Shown: positions 8,792-16,421 of the stretch, piece after piece
Position numbering within the stretch: the stretch's first letter is position 1
Layout of the letters: every line of letters begins with the position of its first letter
NCBI GenBank assembly: GCA_021775495.1
Contig: JAJFHT010000110.1
Coordinates: forward strand, 1 to 42,673
Reading direction: 5' to 3'
DNA: 42,673 nt
Origin: Hyphomicrobiales bacterium
GTDB lineage: Bacteria > Pseudomonadota > Alphaproteobacteria > Rhizobiales > Rhizobiaceae
The notes under the pieces: model-generated
What the model was told of the DNA's origin: nothing
Database searches by the model: none
What the model saw: the letters and a program-made list of their open reading frames with translations, nothing else
Program-made: the position numbers and the translations under genes

Positions 8792-8983
8792 GGCGCAAAT
8801 GCTCCCTGTTCACACGTCGATTAAACCCCACCAAGACGAGAGAATAACCCAAAACGGGAATAAATGTAGCGTTCAGGAGTGTAGTGCTTGTTTTGCAAGT
8901 CAAAAAACACCGGTTGCTGACCGAATTTCGGCCGGAACCGCTACACGCGTCATCAACGCTTCTGGACGGGATATGCGGGAAAA

Positions 8984-9058
8984 TGGCTCCCCGGGCCGGA
9001 TTCGAACCAGCGACCGATCGGTTAACAGCCGATTGCTCTACCACTGAGCTACCGAGGA
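8984..9058 (-). tRNA. tRNA-Asn (GUU)
   Basis: A cloverleaf reads on the reverse strand: acceptor TCCTCGG pairs with CCGGGGA (one G-T pair), the D-loop has the usual AGCTCAGTGGTAGAGC, the anticodon loop is CTGTTAA with anticodon GTT, and the T-arm contains GGTTCGAATCC. The CCA end is encoded (8984-8986). No partial duplicate of its 3' end was seen elsewhere in the window. Confidence 0.97.
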
Positions 9059-9084
9059 ACAGAGTGTTCAAGTGAACGATGGTG

Positions 9085-9114
9085 GCTATAGCAAAACCCT
9101 TTGGCTTTTGCCAA
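9085..9114 (-). promoter_or_regulatory. Probable promoter of tRNA-Asn
   Basis: On the reverse strand TTGGCA (9109-9114) and TATAGC (9085-9090) are separated by 18 bp and lie 26 bp upstream of the tRNA 5' end. This fits a housekeeping sigma factor promoter. It is a manual match only. Confidence 0.45.
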
Positions 9115-9233
9115 GCGAAATTCGGCGCTTTTTTTGCGGCTTCGTTTGCGGCGGTGGCATCTGTTGAACCGGTTGGAAGCAATATATATGTCATTATGCA
9201 GGATCGGTGGTTCCCGCTGGTCCTAATTTTATG

Positions 9234-9247
9234 CAACCGATCGGTTG
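9234..9247. promoter_or_regulatory. 14-bp perfect palindrome
   Basis: CAACCGATCGGTTG is fully self-complementary. Its last three bases are the TTG that opens the reading frame of the small membrane protein. It could be an operator for a dimeric regulator, in which case the true start is probably downstream. Confidence 0.35.
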
Positions 9248-9538
9248 GGAGCGCTGACACTGGATCCAGAATCACATCTGTATGGCGACAGGCCTGCGAA
9301 ACGTTTGAACCTCTTCGGGTGGAAGTTTACGCTGCCGCGTTCGCGACTTGTTAGAATAGCTGCGGGCGTTTTGCTGATCCTGTTCGGTATTGTCGGTTTC
9401 CTGCCCGTCGTAGGCTTCTGGATGATCCCGCTGGGTATCGTCGTGCTGTCCTACGATATCGCTCCCATTCGGCGCTTGCGTCGACGCTTCGAAACGCGCG
9501 GGCGCAGACGGGGGAAAAGGCATCAGCAAACGAACTGA
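9245..9538 (+). CDS. Small two-span membrane protein
   Basis: A protein of up to 97 residues with a hydrophobic core at about residues 37-70 containing GIVGFLPVVGFWMIPLGIVVLS, which looks like two short membrane helices joined by a turn, and a strongly basic tail rich in Arg. I recall similar small proteins in other Rhizobiales, with an N-terminal LPR/SRLVR-like stretch before the same membrane core, but their function is unknown to me. There is no in-frame ATG before the core: the only candidates are TTG at 9245, which overlaps a 14-bp palindrome, or TTG at 9305. The start is therefore uncertain. It lies between tRNA-Asn and tRNA-Cys and has no obvious operon partner. Confidence 0.6.
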   Translation: MGALTLDPESHLYGDRPAKRLNLFGWKFTLPRSRLVRIAAGVLLILFGIVGFLPVVGFWMIPLGIVVLSYDIAPIRRLRRRFETRGRRRGKRHQQTN

Positions 9539-9599
9539 ATGCTTGTGGCGGCAAAAACCCTCTGTTAACAGATCGCTGTGTAGATCGCAGACAGCGAAG

Positions 9600-9673
9600 G
9601 GCCTCGTGGCGGAGTGGTTACGCAGAGGACTGCAAATCCTTGCACCCCGGTTCGATTCCGGGCGAGGCCTCCA
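9600..9673 (+). tRNA. tRNA-Cys (GCA)
   Basis: Acceptor GGCCTCG pairs exactly with CGAGGCC, the anticodon loop reads CTGCAAA with anticodon GCA, the T-arm has CCCCGGTTCGATTCCGGG, and TCCA is encoded at the 3' end. A 12-bp palindrome (TCTGTTAACAGA, 9561-9572) lies upstream, possibly by chance. Confidence 0.97.
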
Positions 9674-9765
9674 GCGCTGTCATAAGGATCAACCGGGGCT
9701 GGCCGCGTCCGGGTCACGGTTGATAATTGTCACGGAATCCGGTGGCGGGGCAGGCTGGGACATTC

Positions 9766-10440
9766 ATGAATATCGACTATGCAGTGCAGCGCATGAAAAT
9801 GGTGGACGGTCAGTTGCGAACAACCGACATCACCAACTCGCGGCTTCTGGCTGCAATGTCGGATGTTCCACGCGAGGCTTTTGTACCTGCGGCAAAACGT
9901 CCGTTGGCCTATATTGATGAAGATCTGGAAATTTCGTCTGCTGATAATGCCGGGCACGCGCGCTACCTGATGAGCCCGTCACCTTTCGGCAAGCTGATTC
10001 AACTCGCCGATATACAGCCCGGAGACGTTGTTCTCGATGTCGGATGCGGGTCCGGATATTCCACTGCGGTGCTGTCGAAGCTGGCAACGTCGGTCATTGC
10101 CCTGGAGAGCGATGAGTCCCTGTGCGCAACAGCGACCGAAACGCTCAGTGAACTCGATTTCGACAATGTGGCCGTCGTCCATGGATCCTTGCTTGAAGGC
10201 TATAAATCAGAGGCGCCTTATGACGTGATCTTTGTCGGCGGAGCTGTGGATGTCGTGCCGGAATCATTGCTTGTCCAGCTTCGCGATGGTGGACGGTTGG
10301 TAGCGGTTGAGGGGCAGGGTAATGCGGGGGTTGCATGTATTTATGTCAAAGAAAACAACGTGATATCTCATCGCGAAGAATTCAATGCGGCAGTCAGGCC
10401 GCTAACCGAGTTCAGTCGCGAACCGGCGTTTGAATTTTAG
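9766..10440 (+). CDS. PIMT-family methyltransferase upstream of tolC
   Basis: A 224-residue SAM-dependent methyltransferase of the protein-L-isoaspartate O-methyltransferase family. The SAM-binding loop DVGCGSGYST is at residues 91-100. The N-terminal block (MVDGQLRTTDITNSRLLAAM, then DVPREAFVP) is family-like. The loop that in classical PIMT reads roughly GQTIS is instead ARYLMSPSPFGKLI, so substrate choice may differ from the second family member in this window at 32375. I chose ATG 9766 because GGGA lies 5 nt upstream and homology begins at once; the longer frame to 9727 adds nothing recognisable. It precedes tolC, an arrangement I recall in other Rhizobiales, with 156 bp and a likely separate promoter between them. 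Confidence 0.82.
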   Translation: MNIDYAVQRMKMVDGQLRTTDITNSRLLAAMSDVPREAFVPAAKRPLAYIDEDLEISSADNAGHARYLMSPSPFGKLIQLADIQPGDVVLDVGCGSGYSTAVLSKLATSVIALESDESLCATATETLSELDFDNVAVVHGSLLEGYKSEAPYDVIFVGGAVDVVPESLLVQLRDGGRLVAVEGQGNAGVACIYVKENNVISHREEFNAAVRPLTEFSREPAFEF

Positions 10441-10452
10441 CAGTTGGGCCGG

Positions 10453-10485
10453 TTACAATTGTTTAGTCATAACGATATAACAATT
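10453..10485 (+). promoter_or_regulatory. Probable tolC promoter with overlapping inverted repeat
   Basis: TTACAA (10453-10458) and TATAAC (10476-10481) are separated by 17 bp, a good sigma-70-type promoter. The 7-bp inverted arms AATTGTT (10457-10463) and AACAATT (10479-10485) bracket the spacer, so a dimeric protein bound there would block or bend the promoter. Confidence 0.45.
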
Positions 10486-10596
10486 CCATGCCATTGAGTG
10501 CTTGCACTTCGCCCGGCCGGAAATTGTTGTGTTTGGGAATGGCTGTTGATCGAAATCACCGGCGCAGGACGTTCGGATCGGGAAACGAGGTGTGGC

Positions 10597-11985
10597 GTGT
10601 CGAATAGGATTGTCTTGTTGAGAATGCGCAAATTGATGGTGTCGGCAGTCGCGCTGAGTCTAATTGTCGCGCATACCGGTTCCGCATCGGCCGAAACGAT
10701 TTTTGGCGCTCTCGCCAAAGCATACATGAACAATTCAACCCTCAATTCGGAGCGTGCCGGATTACGGGTGACGGATGAAAACGTTCCGCTTGCAAAATCC
10801 GGATACCGGCCGACGATAACCGGAACCGGCAGCCTGAGTTATGCTTCGTCGACAGGGTCGAGACTAACGACCGGCTCGTTCGGGATTTCGCTGTCGCAAA
10901 CGCTCTTTGCCGGATTTCGGAACCTCAATAATGTCCGCGCCGCAAAAGCCGGCGTCTATGCCGGTCAGGCGGGCCTGAATAACGCCGAACAGAATACGCT
11001 GTTTGATGCTGCAAGCGCCTATATGGATGTCATTCGCAATCGACGGATCGCTGTCTTGCGCAAACGCAATCTTGCATTTCTGGAGGAGCAGGTCCGGGCC
11101 GCAGATGCACGGTTTGAGGTTGGTGAAGGCACACGAACAGACGTGGCACAGGCACAAGCCAGCCGGTCGGGCGCGGTCGCTCAGCTTAACGCCGCGCGGG
11201 CAACCGCAAAGTCCAGCGAGGCGATTTATCGGCAGATTGTTGGAGCCGAACCCGGCAGGCTGAAGATGGCAAGCGCGCTTTCCAGAAAACATCCGCGCAA
11301 TCTGGCGTCGGCTCTGGATATAGCGCAGAGAAAACACCCGGCCATAATCGCCTCGAAGCACCTTGTCGATGCAGCCGGATTTAACGTGAATTCGGCCGAA
11401 GGTGCATTCCTGCCGACAGTGAGCGCGACGGCGGGACTGTCCAGAAGCTACAGCAATCGCGTGCCCGGTTCGATCATCAGCCCGAGTGGCTATTCAAATT
11501 CCGCCAGCATTGGCGCCACGCTCACTGTTCCGATCTATCAGGGCGGAAGTGCGTCTGCGACGGTTCGTCAGAACAAGGAATCGCTTGGCAAGGCGCGAAT
11601 CGATGTGGATGTGGCACGTGATCAGGTTCGGGCTGCAGCCACTTCAGCCTGGACGCAATATGAGGCCGCATCGGCATCTTTGGGTGCCACCAGGGATCTC
11701 GTATCTTCCGCCCAGCTTGCGCTCAGTGGCGTGATCGAGGAACGCAAGGTTGGGCAACGCACAACGCTTGACGTGCTCGATGCCCAGGCCGATGTGATCA
11801 ACGCACAGGTCAATCTGGCCAACTCGGAGCGCGACATCGTGGTTGCCAGCTATGGCATTCTTTCCGCAATTGGCAGGCTGAGTGCCAGCAATCTTGGGCT
11901 TAAAGTGTCGATCTATCGCCCCAAGGAGCACTACAAAGCCGTTAAGGACAAGTGGTTCGGGTTGCGCACACCGGACGGCCGCTGA
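10597..11985 (+). CDS. tolC: TolC-family outer membrane efflux protein
   Basis: The outer-membrane channel of type I secretion and RND/ABC efflux systems; a trimer spans the outer membrane and periplasm. The protein has about 462 residues, with a signal peptide ending HTGSASA before ETIFGALAKAY, the standard TolC N-terminus. Two outer-membrane-efflux repeats follow, each with long coiled-coil helices (for example NTLFDAASAYMDVIRNRRIA and KVGQRTTLDVLDAQADVINA) and a beta segment (GSFGISLSQTLFAGF and ASIGATLTVPIYQGG). GTG 10597 is preceded by GAGG at 6 nt; ATG 10624, inside the same signal peptide, is the alternative. The frame extends to 10498 without signal-peptide character. No exporter partner is adjacent, so it is probably the shared TolC of the cell. 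Confidence 0.9.
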   Translation: MSNRIVLLRMRKLMVSAVALSLIVAHTGSASAETIFGALAKAYMNNSTLNSERAGLRVTDENVPLAKSGYRPTITGTGSLSYASSTGSRLTTGSFGISLSQTLFAGFRNLNNVRAAKAGVYAGQAGLNNAEQNTLFDAASAYMDVIRNRRIAVLRKRNLAFLEEQVRAADARFEVGEGTRTDVAQAQASRSGAVAQLNAARATAKSSEAIYRQIVGAEPGRLKMASALSRKHPRNLASALDIAQRKHPAIIASKHLVDAAGFNVNSAEGAFLPTVSATAGLSRSYSNRVPGSIISPSGYSNSASIGATLTVPIYQGGSASATVRQNKESLGKARIDVDVARDQVRAAATSAWTQYEAASASLGATRDLVSSAQLALSGVIEERKVGQRTTLDVLDAQADVINAQVNLANSERDIVVASYGILSAIGRLSASNLGLKVSIYRPKEHYKAVKDKWFGLRTPDGR

Positions 11986-12059
11986 ACACTTCGCATCAAA
12001 CAGACATTATCCCGCCGATCCGCTGACCACGCCTCAGCCGATTGATGCCACCGTTGCCT

Positions 12060-12078
12060 AATCTGTGAGAAACAGATT
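12060..12078. repeat. Hairpin between tolC and popZ
   Basis: AATCTGT and ACAGATT form an exact 7-bp stem with a GAGAA loop, 75 bp after the tolC stop. No T-run follows on either side, so it is not a classical terminator; it may stabilise the tolC mRNA end. Confidence 0.4.
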
Positions 12079-12191
12079 GCGGACGCGGTTGAGGGATTCC
12101 CTTTGTGCACCGGTGTCGGTTACGCTCGCCTTGTGATTCGGTTTCATACCGGTCATCGACGGGGCAGACTAAGAAAGCGGCGGTATCCACC

Positions 12192-13019
12192 ATGTCACAA
12201 TCAAGCAACGCACAACGCGAGCCTTCCATGGAGGAGATTCTGTCGTCGATACGCAAGATCATCGAAGACGGAGAACCGGCGCAATCGCCGGAACTGTTGA
12301 ATGCGGCGACAAAATCCGATCCTGTTGAAGAACCAAAACCGGTAGCGGTTGAACCGGTTGTCGCAGAACCCGCAATGATTGATAGCACCGCGCCCGAAAT
12401 TGAGGAATTCCGTCGTGAACTGACCGGCGCAAGCCATCCCATCGCTGATGTCGATGCCAGTGAAGCAGATGAGGTAAAACAGGAAGATCCGTCGCCTGCC
12501 GCAGCGCTTGATCTCGAGGAGGAAAGTCCGGTGGAGTTCACTGCGCCGGATATCGTTGATGAAAAGCCCGTGTTGGAGGCTGCGCGAGCGGAGTTTGAAC
12601 AGGAACCAGCTTTGCAAGAAGACGACGATGAAATTGATCAGGATGTGTTCCCGGCCGAAACCAAGCAGCGTCTCAGCGCCGAACCGATAGCCGCTACCCC
12701 GGTTTCCGAGGATGATGAAACCGGTATCCCGGATCCCATGCCTGCCGAGGAGGCCACATCGGAACAGCCGGAACCGCAGGTGCCGGAAATCCAGGCGGCC
12801 AGACCGATTATTTCGGAGGTTGCCGGCCGCAAGATCGCCGCATCTTTTGAACAATTGTCTGAGGCATTCGCGGAAACCCGCAAAAAGAGTTTTGATGAAA
12901 TGGCCGAGGAGATGCTTCGGCCGATGTTGCAGGAATGGCTCGATAACAATCTGCCATTGCTGGTCGAACGTCTTGTACGTGAGGAAATCGAGCGCGTGGC
13001 ACGCGGCGAGGTGGCCTGA
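12192..13019 (+). CDS. popZ: PopZ-like polar organizing protein (DUF2497)
   Basis: A 275-residue DUF2497 protein of the PopZ type. In Caulobacter and Agrobacterium PopZ forms a polar matrix that anchors the chromosome partition complex and recruits cell-cycle proteins. The short N-terminal helix SMEEILSSIRKIIEDGE (about residues 12-28) matches the client-binding helix; the middle (about 30-205) is acidic and Pro/Glu/Val-rich, probably disordered; the C-terminus (about 210-275, AASFEQLSEAF through MLRPMLQEWLDNNLPLLVER) is the helical oligomerisation module. I chose ATG 12192 since the conserved helix starts 12 residues later. It sits directly upstream of valS, a typical alphaproteobacterial position. 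The long antisense frame here is a shadow. Confidence 0.87.
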   Translation: MSQSSNAQREPSMEEILSSIRKIIEDGEPAQSPELLNAATKSDPVEEPKPVAVEPVVAEPAMIDSTAPEIEEFRRELTGASHPIADVDASEADEVKQEDPSPAAALDLEEESPVEFTAPDIVDEKPVLEAARAEFEQEPALQEDDDEIDQDVFPAETKQRLSAEPIAATPVSEDDETGIPDPMPAEEATSEQPEPQVPEIQAARPIISEVAGRKIAASFEQLSEAFAETRKKSFDEMAEEMLRPMLQEWLDNNLPLLVERLVREEIERVARGEVA

Positions 13020-13162
13020 GCCCCCTGCAACGTTCGCCGATTGTCGGTCCGCCGGTAGCCATCGGTTCAACTGCTCCGGCAATTCGGACGCAATGTTGAC
13101 TTGACGACCAGCATCCGGTTTAGAGCTATCCGGTAAGTTCCCTGAAAATACGGGCATGTTTT

Positions 13163-15889
13163 ATGCTGGACAAAACCTATGACGCGGTCGCGATCGAGCC
13201 GAAGATCGCCGGGCGATGGGATGATGCGAACGCATTCCGGGCCGGTGCTGCGGCTGCTGATGACGCCGAGCCTTATAGCATTGTTATTCCGCCGCCAAAT
13301 GTGACCGGCTCGCTGCATATGGGGCATGCCTTGAACAACACGCTGCAGGACATTCTGATCCGGTTTGAACGGATGCGCGGGAAAAATGTGCTTTGGCAAC
13401 CTGGCATGGATCATGCGGGAATCGCGACGCAGATGGTTGTCGAACGGCAATTGATGGAGCGGCAGGAACACCGGCGCGATCTCGGGCGCGAGAAGTTCAT
13501 TGAACGGGTCTGGCAGTGGAAAGACGAATCCGGGGGAACGATCTTCAAACAGTTGAAACGGCTTGGTGCGTCCTGTGACTGGTCACGCGAGCGGTTCACA
13601 ATGGACGAAGGGCTGTCCCAGGCGGTCTTGAAGGTCTTTGTCAGCCTTTATGAAGAAGGTTTGATCTACAAGGACAAGCGCCTGGTCAACTGGGATCCGA
13701 AACTGCTGACCGCGATCTCCGATCTTGAAGTCGAACAGCACGAGATTGACGGGCATTTGTGGCATTTCCGCTATCCCGTTGAAGGCCGGGATTTCAATAC
13801 CGATGATCCTACCAGTTTTGTTGTTGTTGCAACGACCCGGCCGGAAACCATGCTGGGTGACACCGCGGTTGCGGTCAATCCGGATGATGAGCGCTATGCC
13901 GACGTCGTGGGCATCCACGTGGTCTTGCCGCTTGTCGGCAGGAAAATTCCGATTGTCGCCGACGACTATGCCGACCCGGAAGCGGGCTCCGGCGCGGTTA
14001 AGATTACGCCGGCGCATGATTTCAACGACTTCGAAGTCGGCAAGCGTCATGCACTTGCGATGATCAATGTGATGACCACCGACGGTGCCATCACCTTGTG
14101 CGAAAACGAGACCTTTGCGGAAGGGCTTGAAGAGACGCAGGAACTTGCCAGGACCGTGGCAGAACTCGACGGAAAAGAACGTTTTGCGGCAAGAAAAATC
14201 GTCGTTGCGATGATGGAAGAGGGTGGTTTTCTGCACAAGATCGAACCGCACCGGCATATGGTTCCGCACGGCGACCGGGGCGGTGTTCCAATCGAACCGT
14301 TCCTGACCGATCAATGGTATGTCGATGCCAAAACGCTTGCCGGACCGGCAATTGACAGCGTCCGGAAAGGGCGAACGAATTTTGTCCCGAAAAACTGGGA
14401 AAAGACCTATTTCGACTGGATGGAAAACATCCAGCCCTGGTGTATTTCACGCCAACTCTGGTGGGGACACAGGATTCCGGCCTGGTATGGCCCGGACGGC
14501 AAGGTTTTTGTCGCGCAGACCGAGCCGGAGGCTGCGTCCGCAGCGGCCAAACATTACGGAAAACCGGTTGAACTCGATCGCGATCCCGATGTCCTGGATA
14601 CATGGTTCTCCTCGGCTTTGTGGCCATTTTCCACACTCGGCTGGCCGGACCAGACCAAGGAACTGAACACCTATTACCAGACGGATGTCTTGGTAACCGG
14701 GTTCGACATCATCTTTTTCTGGGTCGCCCGCATGATGATGATGGGCCTCCATTTCATGGAAGAGGAGCCATTCCACACCGTCTATGTTCATGCTCTGGTG
14801 CGTGACAAGCACGGCGCCAAAATGTCCAAATCCAAGGGCAATGTGGTCGACCCGCTTGAACTGATGGATGAATACGGTGCAGACGCACTGCGCTTCACCC
14901 TGGCCATCATGGCGGCGCAGGGCCGTGACGTGAAGCTTGATACCAGCCGAATAGCCGGTTATCGGAATTTCGGAACCAAACTCTGGAATGCAACGCGTTT
15001 TGCCGAGATGAACGGGGTTCAAAGAGACCCGGCTTTTACACCTGAAAACACCACTTTGACGATCAACCGCTGGATTCTGACCGAGTTGACGCAAACCGTC
15101 AAAGCGGTCACGGAGGGCATCAGCACCTATCGGTTCAACGAGGCCGCGGCGACGCTTTACCGGTTCGTCTGGAACCATTTTTGTGACTGGTATCTGGAAC
15201 TGCTCAAGCCTGTATTCAACGGCCAGGATGAGGCGGCAAAGCTGGAAAGCCAGGCCTGTGCCGCATTTGTGCTGGAGGAAATCTACAAGCTCCTGCACCC
15301 GTTCATGCCTTTCATAACGGAAGAATTGTGGGCGCATGCAGATGATGCGCGGTGGCGTGAAACACTGTTGTGTCATGCGGCCTGGCCGAACCCGACATTT
15401 GAGGATCAGGATGCCGCGGCGGAGATCAACTGGCTGATCGACCTTGTCGGTGGCCTGCGTTCGGTGCGTGCCGAGATGAATGTGCCACCGTCGGCGGTTG
15501 CGCCATTGGTTGTTGTCGGGGCGAACCGCGGCAGTTGCGAGCGATTGCTCCGGCATGATCCGGCAATCAAACGCATGGCGCGGGTCAAGGACATTCTTCT
15601 CGAGGACGAAGCACCAAAAGGATCGGCTCAGATTGTGGTTGGCGAGGCAACTCTGTGCCTCCCGCTGGGCGCTCTGATCGATCTTCAGGCCGAAGCGGCG
15701 CGCCTCGGCAAGGAATTGCAGAAAACCGAAGGTGAAATTTCCCGTCTGGAGAAAAAGCTCGGTAATCAGGGTTTTGTTGCCAAGGCGCCTGAGGCCGTCG
15801 TGACGGCCGAGCGGGAAAAACTCTCCGAATTTCGCGAATCGATGGCGAGACTGGAAACGGCGCTTGCCAAGGTCAGGGACGCCGGCTGA
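13163..15889 (+). CDS. valS: Valine--tRNA ligase
   Basis: Class I aminoacyl-tRNA synthetase that charges tRNA-Val and edits mischarged Thr. The 908 residues show PPPNVTGSLHMGHAL with the HIGH-type HMGH at 52-55, the editing (CP1) domain with TTRPETMLGDTAVAVNP around residue 228, KMSKS at about 553-557, the anticodon-binding helical domain, and a C-terminal coiled-coil arm (about residues 840-905, LGKELQKTEGEISRLEKKLG) that is typical of ValRS. The length is slightly shorter than many homologues (about 950) but no domain is missing. The start ATG 13163 has only a weak Shine-Dalgarno; ATG 13156 is in another frame. It follows popZ by 143 bp. Confidence 0.97.
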   Translation: MLDKTYDAVAIEPKIAGRWDDANAFRAGAAAADDAEPYSIVIPPPNVTGSLHMGHALNNTLQDILIRFERMRGKNVLWQPGMDHAGIATQMVVERQLMERQEHRRDLGREKFIERVWQWKDESGGTIFKQLKRLGASCDWSRERFTMDEGLSQAVLKVFVSLYEEGLIYKDKRLVNWDPKLLTAISDLEVEQHEIDGHLWHFRYPVEGRDFNTDDPTSFVVVATTRPETMLGDTAVAVNPDDERYADVVGIHVVLPLVGRKIPIVADDYADPEAGSGAVKITPAHDFNDFEVGKRHALAMINVMTTDGAITLCENETFAEGLEETQELARTVAELDGKERFAARKIVVAMMEEGGFLHKIEPHRHMVPHGDRGGVPIEPFLTDQWYVDAKTLAGPAIDSVRKGRTNFVPKNWEKTYFDWMENIQPWCISRQLWWGHRIPAWYGPDGKVFVAQTEPEAASAAAKHYGKPVELDRDPDVLDTWFSSALWPFSTLGWPDQTKELNTYYQTDVLVTGFDIIFFWVARMMMMGLHFMEEEPFHTVYVHALVRDKHGAKMSKSKGNVVDPLELMDEYGADALRFTLAIMAAQGRDVKLDTSRIAGYRNFGTKLWNATRFAEMNGVQRDPAFTPENTTLTINRWILTELTQTVKAVTEGISTYRFNEAAATLYRFVWNHFCDWYLELLKPVFNGQDEAAKLESQACAAFVLEEIYKLLHPFMPFITEELWAHADDARWRETLLCHAAWPNPTFEDQDAAAEINWLIDLVGGLRSVRAEMNVPPSAVAPLVVVGANRGSCERLLRHDPAIKRMARVKDILLEDEAPKGSAQIVVGEATLCLPLGALIDLQAEAARLGKELQKTEGEISRLEKKLGNQGFVAKAPEAVVTAEREKLSEFRESMARLETALAKVRDAG

Positions 15890-15943
15890 TTTCCAGGCCA
15901 TTTTCAGGGACTGGGCTGTATACAATTTGAGCGTCTGTCGTCA

Positions 15944-15961
15944 TGTGTCCTGCGGGACACA
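15944..15961. repeat. Hairpin downstream of valS
   Basis: TGTGTCC and GGACACA form a 7-bp stem around a TGCG tetraloop, 55 bp after the valS stop. There is no T-run immediately after it, so termination would have to be non-canonical; processing or mRNA protection is equally possible. Confidence 0.4.
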
Positions 15962-16008
15962 CGCGCTGCTTATAAAAATTGTTGAGTCGGCGCATTATCG
16001 GCTGTTCT

Positions 16009-16020
16009 GGCAAATTTGCC
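16009..16020. promoter_or_regulatory. 12-bp palindrome upstream of exoR
   Basis: GGCAAATTTGCC is perfectly self-complementary and AT-rich in the centre, like many operator half-site pairs. It lies about 400 bp before the exoR start, so its relation to that gene is uncertain. Confidence 0.3.
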
Positions 16021-16421
16021 GGAGTTTGAGCTCTGTTCGCCAAAATGAAACGCTTTGTGGCGATTCAGCAACACTTTCAAAAGAACCATTGGGCTATAAG
16101 AAATGTGGGGACGCTTCGCCTACTTCCCGCCATAAATCCGGAGCACGCCGAACGATGTGTCGACAAATGCGAGAAGATGTTTTGTCGTGACCAGTCCGCA
16201 ATAAGCGGTAAGGATGAGAATGGACGCAAGAGCGATCTCCAAGGCGAATTTGCCAAGCAGGCATGTTACGGAAGGGCCGACACGTGTGCCGCACCGGTCA
16301 TATCTGTATGCAATTGGGCTCTCGGCGAACGAAGCTCATCAGCCGATTGGTGTCGCAAGCTGCTCCCTGCAACATTTCACCGAAGCGCCAGGCCCAGACG
16401 GCGCGAAAGAAAAGCACTGTT

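Larger units (their letters stand above)
15890..16421. other. 532-bp region between valS and exoR
   Basis: No convincing gene. Open frames of up to 138 codons cross it but show no family or codon signal and one runs into exoR out of frame. It contains a strong 7-bp hairpin (15944-15961) soon after valS and a 12-bp perfect palindrome at 16009-16020 (GGCAAATTTGCC). I could not find a clear promoter. The length suggests either a long regulated exoR leader or an unrecognised small RNA. Confidence 0.45.

Noticed and set aside
8984-9058. tRNA-Asn as an integration site for a mobile element
   Set aside because: No integrase and no repeat of the tRNA 3' end were seen on either side within the window.
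9561-9572. 12-bp palindrome TCTGTTAACAGA before tRNA-Cys
   Set aside because: It does not fit a promoter or attachment site here and a palindrome of this length can occur by chance in 42 kb.
12201-13157. 318-codon open frame antisense to popZ
   Set aside because: The opposite strand has a clear PopZ-type protein; this frame reads as Arg/Phe/Gly-rich low-complexity sequence.
14447-15925. 492-codon open frame antisense to valS
   Set aside because: It is the mirror of a highly conserved gene; the translation has no family features and is rich in His/Gln/Arg as expected from an antisense frame.
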